Assembly: GCA_947044365.1 (NCBI GenBank)
Contig: OX345637.1
Span: 3,582,501 to 3,646,500, forward strand
Source of the DNA: Petrosia ficiformis
Lineage: Eukaryota; Porifera; Demospongiae; Haplosclerida; Petrosiidae
Length of the DNA: 64,000 nucleotides
Direction of reading: 5' to 3'
Shown: piece by piece, positions 35,403 through 64,000 of the stretch
Numbering within the stretch: the stretch's first letter is position 1
Layout: the number at the start of each line of letters is the position of its first letter
Program-made: the position numbers and the translations under genes
The notes under the pieces: model-generated
The model's input: the letters and a program-made list of their open reading frames with translations, nothing else
Told to the model about the DNA's origin: nothing
Database searches by the model: none

Positions 35403-37730
35403 TATATTTTCAGGTAAATTAAAATTGCTAATTGTAGGTGTATAGACTAATTTTGAGGGATTGCAGCCAATAGAATAGCACAAGTAATCCGAATAGCTGT
35501 AAACCCAAAAAGGGATGTATGATGTTTAAACCACTCACTGCAAAAACAAAATTGTTATAACTATTTTATTGGTTAGAGTTGCAAGGATTTAACAATAATT
35601 ATAATTTTTACTTTCATTTCTTTTTTCAGATCAGTCTGTTTAACTTCGGCAGCTGTAACAGCAAAATAATATTTTTAAAGCATATTTTATCGTGAAAAAT
35701 TTATTTCTTTTATTCAGTACATAGAATTTCTCGATCTATTTATACTTTATTAATTTTATGAACATGTACCTTTATAATAATTATTATTACTCTGAATTCA
35801 ATTTGCTATAAAATAATTCATAAATTGAGAGTTTTTCTGTCTTAGATCCATTGTAATCATCAACTGAAAGTTTAGTGGGAGTATAATGGAATAATTATGT
35901 ATCCTAAATTATCATGTGCATGTTGGCATACATATATACCATATGGAGAGATAAAATGATTACTGGTCTGCCTACACATGCAAGTGGTATATACATGTGT
36001 ATTAGTGTTGGCATACATACCATATGGTCAGATAAAATGATCACTGGTCTGCCTACACATGCAAGTGGTATATACATGTGTACTAGTGTTGGCATACATA
36101 CCAGATAAAATGATCACTGGTCTGCCTACACATGCAAGTGGTATATACATGTGTACTAGTGTTGGCATACATACCATATGGACAGATAAAACGATTACTG
36201 GTCTGCCTACACATGCAAGTGGTATATACATGTGTACTAGTGTTGGCATACATACCATATGGACAGATAAAACGATTACTGGTCTGCCTACACATGCAAG
36301 TGGTATATACATGTACATGTGTATTAGTGTTGGCATACATACCATATGGTCAGACAAAATGATTACTGGTCTGCCTACACATGCAAGTGGTATATACATG
36401 TGTATTAGTGTTGGCATACATACCATATGGTCAGACAAAATGATCACTGGTCCACCTACACATGCGAGTGGTATATACATGTGTACTAGTGTTGGCATAC
36501 ATACCATATGGTCAGACAAAATGATCACTGGTCCACCTACACTTGCAAGTGGTATATACATGTGTACTAGTGTTGGCATACATACCATATGGTCAGACAA
36601 AATGATCACTGGTCTGCCTACACATGCAAGTGGTATATACATGTGTACTAGTGTTGGCATACATACCATATGGTCAGACAAAATGATCACTGGTCCACCT
36701 ACACTTGCAAGTGGTATATACATGTGTACTAGTGTTGGCATACATACCATATGGTCAGACAAAATGATCACTGGTCTGCCTACACATGCAAGTGGTATAT
36801 ACATGTGTACTAGTGTTGGCATACATACCATATGTGTATTAGTGTTTTTTTATGACGACTTTTAGTTATAGTTATGGTATGCCTAGCTAGTTTCTCAAAC
36901 TTACAGTTTAGTTATAGTTTAATTAACATCGGGCTTGGGGTTTTAAGTTCCATTATTGGCCATTTTTAGTTAAACATATGTAGTTATTACAATAGACTTG
37001 TAAGTAATTTAGTTATACTTTAGTTAATTAAGTCAAAATGCTTTACTAAAAGAGTGTTTTAGTTTTAGTTTTAGTTACTTAAAACAAGACTAATGTGTAT
37101 ATACTCTATTGTCAAAAAGGAAATTTTAATTTTTATCTGCTTGAGCTTATATATATATACACAATTGAGTATTTTGTGTTACGAGTTAGCACCTATTATT
37201 ACAATAATTAGAGCTTCCTACAATCCTATATTATATAGTTACACAAACATGCTTTCAAAGTCATTAATTTTACTATTAATATATAATATACACTGGACTA
37301 CCAAGTACTAACTAACTCAAAATATTAAATACAGAAAATGGATTAGAAATTATTGTAATAATAAACAAGGCTTGGGGGCTAGCTCATGTAACAGTGAACT
37401 TATGTACATGAAATTACTCTTGAGATATGTCTCATGTCTCATATGTCTCATATACCTAAACATATTTGGCTGTGTGGGGTGCTGATAGTCTAGAGTATAT
37501 GTAATAAATTAATTATTATTGTGATGACAGACATATTGATGTCACTATGAACATACATACACACTTAAAAAATGCATTGATCTTAGACAAACAAAATCTC
37601 AACAATGAACGTAAAAACATGATCTATAAAAATTAATGTTTGTACATTTAAAATGGAAGGGCACATTATATGTACAGAATTTAGAGTAATATCACTATTC
37701 ATTTCATAATACTGAAAAATTATTTAGTCA
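35403..37730. other. Convergent intergenic region with an 81-bp minisatellite
   Basis: The LGR gene and the RasGRP gene end toward each other here. Apart from the minisatellite, the region holds AT-rich 3' flanks and a tract of tttagttatagtt / actaaaac repeats (about 36855-37090) related to those at 4085-4290 and 59600-60000. No coding exon seen. Confidence 0.65.
35925..36838. repeat. Minisatellite, 81-bp unit, about 11 copies
   Basis: The unit contains accatatggtcagacaaaat, gatcactggtctgcctacac, atgcaagtggtatatacatg and tgtactagtgttggcatac. Units vary at a few linked positions (ggtctgcc or ggtccacc; attactgg or atcactgg), so subfamilies are visible. Because 81 is a multiple of three and the unit lacks stops, 267-aa frames are open on both strands. 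I treat these as artefacts. Confidence 0.95.
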
Positions 37731-60254
<22,524 letters not shown>

Positions 60255-60859
60255 CTAAAAGCAGTGATAATTAGTAATTCTAAATATGTAATGGAAACAT
60301 TTACTGAAGACTTACATGAAACAGTGGAGTACATAAACATATACAATGTACATATAACATAAGAACACTATTAATTGCATGTACAGGTACTAACTGTAGT
60401 GATTTTGAAGTACAATACTAAAAAGTGATTTTGACACAAAGGGACCTTGTGTGTGTTAGGCAGAAAGTCTCTATGGTTTTAGAGAGGATACAGTAACCCC
60501 TTATATACATGTAATGTATCCCTATCAAGTTTAAATACACCCACTGTACCCTTCTGTATTTGTAGTAGTAAAATGAGTATTTATAGTTTTATATACTCAA
60601 AAGAACCAAAACAACATATGATACACAGGTTACAAAAGGCCCAGAGGAAGCAATAAATTGATGCAAACGTCAAAGCCACACACACAATTGATACATGCAG
60701 TATATTATTACAAACTATAATGTAAACCAATGATCACAATCATCAGTTAGCTACATACTCTGTTATAGAAAAGTACCAAAAGTACTAATACGATGGTCAG
60801 AATTTGAGATGAAATCATTAGCCATTTATTTTAGATCTAAGGAATCTGTACATTCCTTG

Positions 60860-61275
60860 TGTACATGAATGATCAGTAGATTGTTAATTCTCTCCTGCTT
60901 TATAATGGCTCTAAGATAATGTTTTAATCCACAAAGTGCACTGTGTCTTCTCAATACCATAGTTTCATATTTCCAATCCCATGGATACATTGAATAAGAA
61001 CATATTTACAAGGAAGGCTGACAATTTATTTAGTCATGCGCTGACTTGCAAACACTGGATTAGATCGAGATTCTCTCATCTTCAGCTTAAAAGCAGTTAC
61101 ACAAATGAGGCAATAGGCAACATCTTTTATCTTGTCATAATGTAAGAAAGTCCACTGCTTCAGCCAAGATGCTTGAAAACAACTCCACACAGCTTTTTTC
61201 TTTCCATAAGCTCTTTTTGGGAATGAAAAGCTGTCAGGAGGATGATGAGGAACAGGTAGAAGATCACTTTTTTAG
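60860..61275 (-). pseudogene. Decayed zinc-finger transposase-like fragment
   Basis: On the minus strand from about 61267 to 61033 the frame reads SFSFPKRAYGKKKAVWSCFQ then ASWLKQWTFLHYDKIKDVAY, followed by CLICVTAFK. This is the pattern of the TTF-type zinc-finger module (FQxxWxxxWxxLHYDxxKDxxYCxxC) found at the N-terminus of hAT-type transposases and domesticated relatives. There is no ATG, a stop precedes it, and several stops follow after FASQ. A further recognisable stretch (WDWKYETMVLRRHSA) appears near 60945. No catalytic domain was found. Confidence 0.6.
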
Positions 61276-61394
61276 ATCAGGCAAAGCCACTTTATCTCCA
61301 AAATGAGAAGCCATAGCAAAGTAACAAAAGCCAAACTGTAGCTACATGTATCTCTGAGATTCTGTCCACTTGTAATGATAGTATTTGATAGAGC

Positions 61395-61712
61395 TAGCGA
61401 TGGGTGATTCAATACCAAGTACTCGATACTTCGATACCACGCCTGAAATTTATGGCCTCGAGTAATGTCCAAGTATCAATACCAGTCACTACGCCTCTAT
61501 TTTTAATCTGACACACCCGTTTATCAGAAAAGGTTTCATAGAGCTTCCACATTTTTAACTGAATTTGTATAAAATTTGATGTTTATGTAAGCACATGTAT
61601 TATGCGCATGCGCATTATGAAGTATCAGTATAGTACTCGATACCATTGATACTGATTCCCAAACTACTTGGTATTGTATCGGAATGAAAATTACTGGTAT
61701 CACCCACCACTA
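61395..61712. mobile_element. hAT-like element with TAGCGATGGGTGAT ends, 318 bp
   Basis: Left end TAGCGATGGGTGAT, right end ATCACCCACCACTA. Flanks gatagagc (61387-61394) and gataaagc (61713-61720) form an 8-bp target duplication with one mismatch. The interior has atgcgcatgcgcat, and gatac-rich subterminal repeats resembling those of the element at 59281. Confidence 0.87.
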
Positions 61713-61724
61713 GATAAAGCAAGA

Positions 61725-62818
61725 ATCTCATGCTTTTGTTATAGATACTCACTATTGTATAGGAAGCCAGTGAAATTATGTACCCAGGACCAGTCTTAAC
61801 GGATCTCATGCTTTTGTTTCAGATACTCACTATTGCATGGGAAGCCAGTGAAATTATGTACCCAGGACCAGTCTTAACCAATGACAAGGATCTCATGCTT
61901 TTATTATAGATACTCACTATTGTATAGGAAGCCAGTGAAATTATGTACCCAGGACCAGTCTTAACCAATGACAAGTATCTTTGACAAGTATCTCATGCTT
62001 TTGTTATGGATACTCACTATTGTATAGGAAGCCAGTGAAATTATGTACCCAGCAGTCTTAACCAATGACAAGGATCTCATGCTTTTGTTATAGATACTCA
62101 CTATTGTATAGGAAGCCAGTGAAATTATGTACCCAGCAGTCTTAACCAATGACAAGGATCTCATGCTTTTGTTATAGATACTCACTATTGTATAGGAAGC
62201 CAGTGAAATTATGTACCCAGGACCAGTCTTAACGGATCTCATGCTTTTTTTTAGATACTCACTATTGTATAGGAAGCCAGTGAAATTATGTACCCAGGAC
62301 CAGTCTTAACCAATGACAAGGATCTCATGCTTTTGTTATAGATACTCACTATTGTATAGGAAGCCAGTGAAATTATGTACCCAGGACCAGTCTTAACGGA
62401 TCTCATGCTTTTGTTATAGATACTCACTATTGTATAGGAAGCCAGTGAAATTATGTATCAAGGACCAGTCTTAACGGATCTCATGCTTTTGTTTTAGATA
62501 CTCACTATTGTATAGGAAGCCAGTGAAATTATGTGCCCAGGACCAGTCTTAACCAATGACAAAGATTTCATGCTTTTGTTATAGATACTCTCTATTGTAT
62601 AGGAAGCCAGTGAAATTATGTATCCAGGACCAGTCTTAATCAATGACAAGGATCTCATGCTTTTGTTTTAGATACTCACTATTGTATAGGAAGCCAGTGA
62701 AATTATGTATCCAGGACCAGTCTTAACCAATGACAAAGATCCCATGCTTTTGTTTTAGATACTCACTATTGTATAGGAAGCCAGTGAAATTATGTACCCA
62801 GCAGTCTTAACCAATGAC
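61725..62818. repeat. Minisatellite, about 85-100-bp unit, 12 copies
   Basis: Unit: tctcatgcttttgttataga, tactcactattgtatagg, aagccagtgaaattatgtac, ccaggaccagtcttaa, with or without ccaatgacaagga. Length variants drop gacc (cccagcagtctt) or the ccaatgacaa part. A further diverged unit piece lies at 63499-63535, on the far side of the next array. Confidence 0.93.
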
Positions 62819-62819
62819 A

Positions 62820-63475
62820 GGTATAACTATAACTATAATATGATAAACTAGACATACTATAACTACATGTATAACTATAACTATAATATTATGATAAACT
62901 AGACATACTACAACTACATGTATAACTATAACTATAATATGATAAACTAGACATACTATAACTACATGTACAACTATAACTATAATATGATAAACTAGAC
63001 ATACTATAACTACATGTATAACTATAACTATAATATGATAAACTAGACATACTATAACTACATGTATAACTATAACTATAACTACATGTATAACTATAAC
63101 TATAATATGATAAACTAGACATACTACAACTACATGTATAACTATAACTATAATATGATAAACTAGACATACTATAACTACATGTATAACTATAACTATA
63201 ATATGATAAACTAGACATACTATAACTACATGTACAACTATAACTATAATATGATAAACTAGACATACTATAACTACATGTATAACTATAACTATAATAT
63301 GATAAACTAGACATACTATAACTACATGTACAACTATAACTATAATATGATAAACTAGACATACTATAACTACATGTATAACTATAACTATAATATGATA
63401 AACTAGACATACTATAACTATAATATGATAAACTAGACATACTATAACTACATGTATAACTATAAGTGGTTATTA
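62820..63475. repeat. Minisatellite, about 60-bp unit (ATAACTATAACTATAATATG)
   Basis: Unit: aactataactataatatgat, aaactagacatactataac, tacatgta. About 11 copies. A Ser/Tyr-rich 202-aa frame open on the minus strand is an artefact. It directly abuts the previous array and is followed by one of that array's units. Confidence 0.93.
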
Positions 63476-63794
63476 TTATCATACTAAAACAACACAAGTA
63501 GGAAGCCAGTAAAACTTGGTATCCAGGATCAGTCTTACAAACACAGTCCCATCAGTCAGTAATGAAATCACTATCTTTACATGTGAAATGATCATTAGAC
63601 ATCTGGGATACACAATTTCATTGCCTTCTTGCCAAATAATGAGCCTGACCAAGTCACATTTAGTTTAGTAAACTTTGTAGGTACCATGTTTTTTTTCATA
63701 GCTGCTTAACTTTGTTTAGTTTGTTAATTGTGTGAAGCATTCATTAATATGGAAGTATTTTCAAGTTCATAGTCAACTATAAGTTTGCTATTTG

Positions 63795-63936
63795 CAGTAG
63801 CGAGCCAATTGTTGGACATTTTGGCTTGTTTTCAACACCCTTGTCCTGCTCCCCATATACTTTGTATACAGCTCAGTTTTAATTCACTAGATTTATTCGA
63901 CAATGTCCTGCATGACTGGCTGTTTCCACATCATTG
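63795..63936 (-). mobile_element. hAT-like MITE (CAGGGGTGTGGAAA family), 142 bp
   Basis: The left end is degenerate (cagtagcgagcc) and the right end is TTTCCACATCATTG. A perfect 8-bp target duplication, gctatttg, is at 63787-63794 and 63937-63944. Confidence 0.85.
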
Positions 63937-64000
63937 GCTATTTGTAACATATATACAATGTACATGTATTATTAACCTTACAGCAATACACGATGCAGTA

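Larger units (their letters stand above)
60255..64000. other. Region upstream of RasGRP exon 60123-60254: arrays and mobile DNA
   Basis: The missing RasGRP 5' exons must lie here or beyond the right edge. I could not identify a REM-domain exon. Contents are the transposase remnant, the 318-bp hAT-like element, two minisatellites and the MITE at 63795. The 60300-60860 stretch holds nothing I recognise. Confidence 0.55.

Noticed and set aside
35925..36838. Possible CRISPR-like array of regularly spaced repeats
   Set aside because: Units are contiguous with no unique spacers, and the genome is eukaryotic.
36028..36865. 267-aa frames on both strands
   Set aside because: Artefact of an 81-bp repeat unit without stops; both strands open equally.
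62889..63497. 202-aa Ser/Tyr-rich frame on the minus strand
   Set aside because: Translation of the 60-bp minisatellite.

Overview
The window looks like a piece of an animal nuclear genome. It is AT-rich and intron-containing, with metazoan gene families (an LGR-type receptor, RasGRP, CIB, an ARHGAP11-like RhoGAP and stonin), short GT-AG introns and a very heavy load of short transposons, minisatellites and the palindromic motif TACATGTA. A marine invertebrate, most likely a sponge (demosponge), is my best guess. That assignment is inference from overall character, not from a diagnostic marker. No CRISPR array, operon or prokaryotic gene organisation was seen.

Left part (1-17.9 kb). A minus-strand RhoGAP gene (ARHGAP11-like, 5397 down to at least 3270) starts head-to-head with a plus-strand CIB2/3-like EF-hand gene (5544-6283), only 146 bp between the two ATGs. 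Then comes a cluster of a small ricin-type beta-trefoil lectin: a decayed 5' fragment (6412-6657), two intact near-identical copies (7227-7787 and 8330-8899) and a third copy (9465-10036) with a 2-nt frameshift. A minus-strand, intronless stonin gene follows (12904-10805).

Middle (17.9-37.7 kb). A three-exon plus-strand gene of unknown function (17892-25100) has a 5.8 kb first intron full of repeats. It is followed by an eight-exon plus-strand gene (25508-35402) for a leucine-rich-repeat GPCR (LGR, glycoprotein-hormone-receptor class). The reconstructed reading frame is 1311 aa. Its ectodomain hinge carries three cysteine-rich modules, each ending in a polybasic run, which is the most interesting protein feature here.

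Right part (37.7-64 kb). A minus-strand RasGRP gene covers 60254 down to 37731. Thirteen exons with mutually compatible phases encode the end of the REM domain, the RasGEF domain, two EF-hands, a C1 domain and a C-terminal coiled coil. The first exons lie to the right of 60254 and were not found. Large minisatellites fill its introns and its upstream region.

Mobile DNA. Several families of short terminal-inverted-repeat elements are scattered through introns and intergenic DNA. Four of the copies have 8-bp target duplications that match at 7 or 8 positions in elements with hAT-like ends, and a fifth matches at 6. A 743-bp element with perfect 38-bp TIRs sits inside a satellite array, and a tRNA-derived SINE has a (CTTT)n tail. 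A decayed zinc-finger transposase-like frame lies at about 61.0-61.3 kb.
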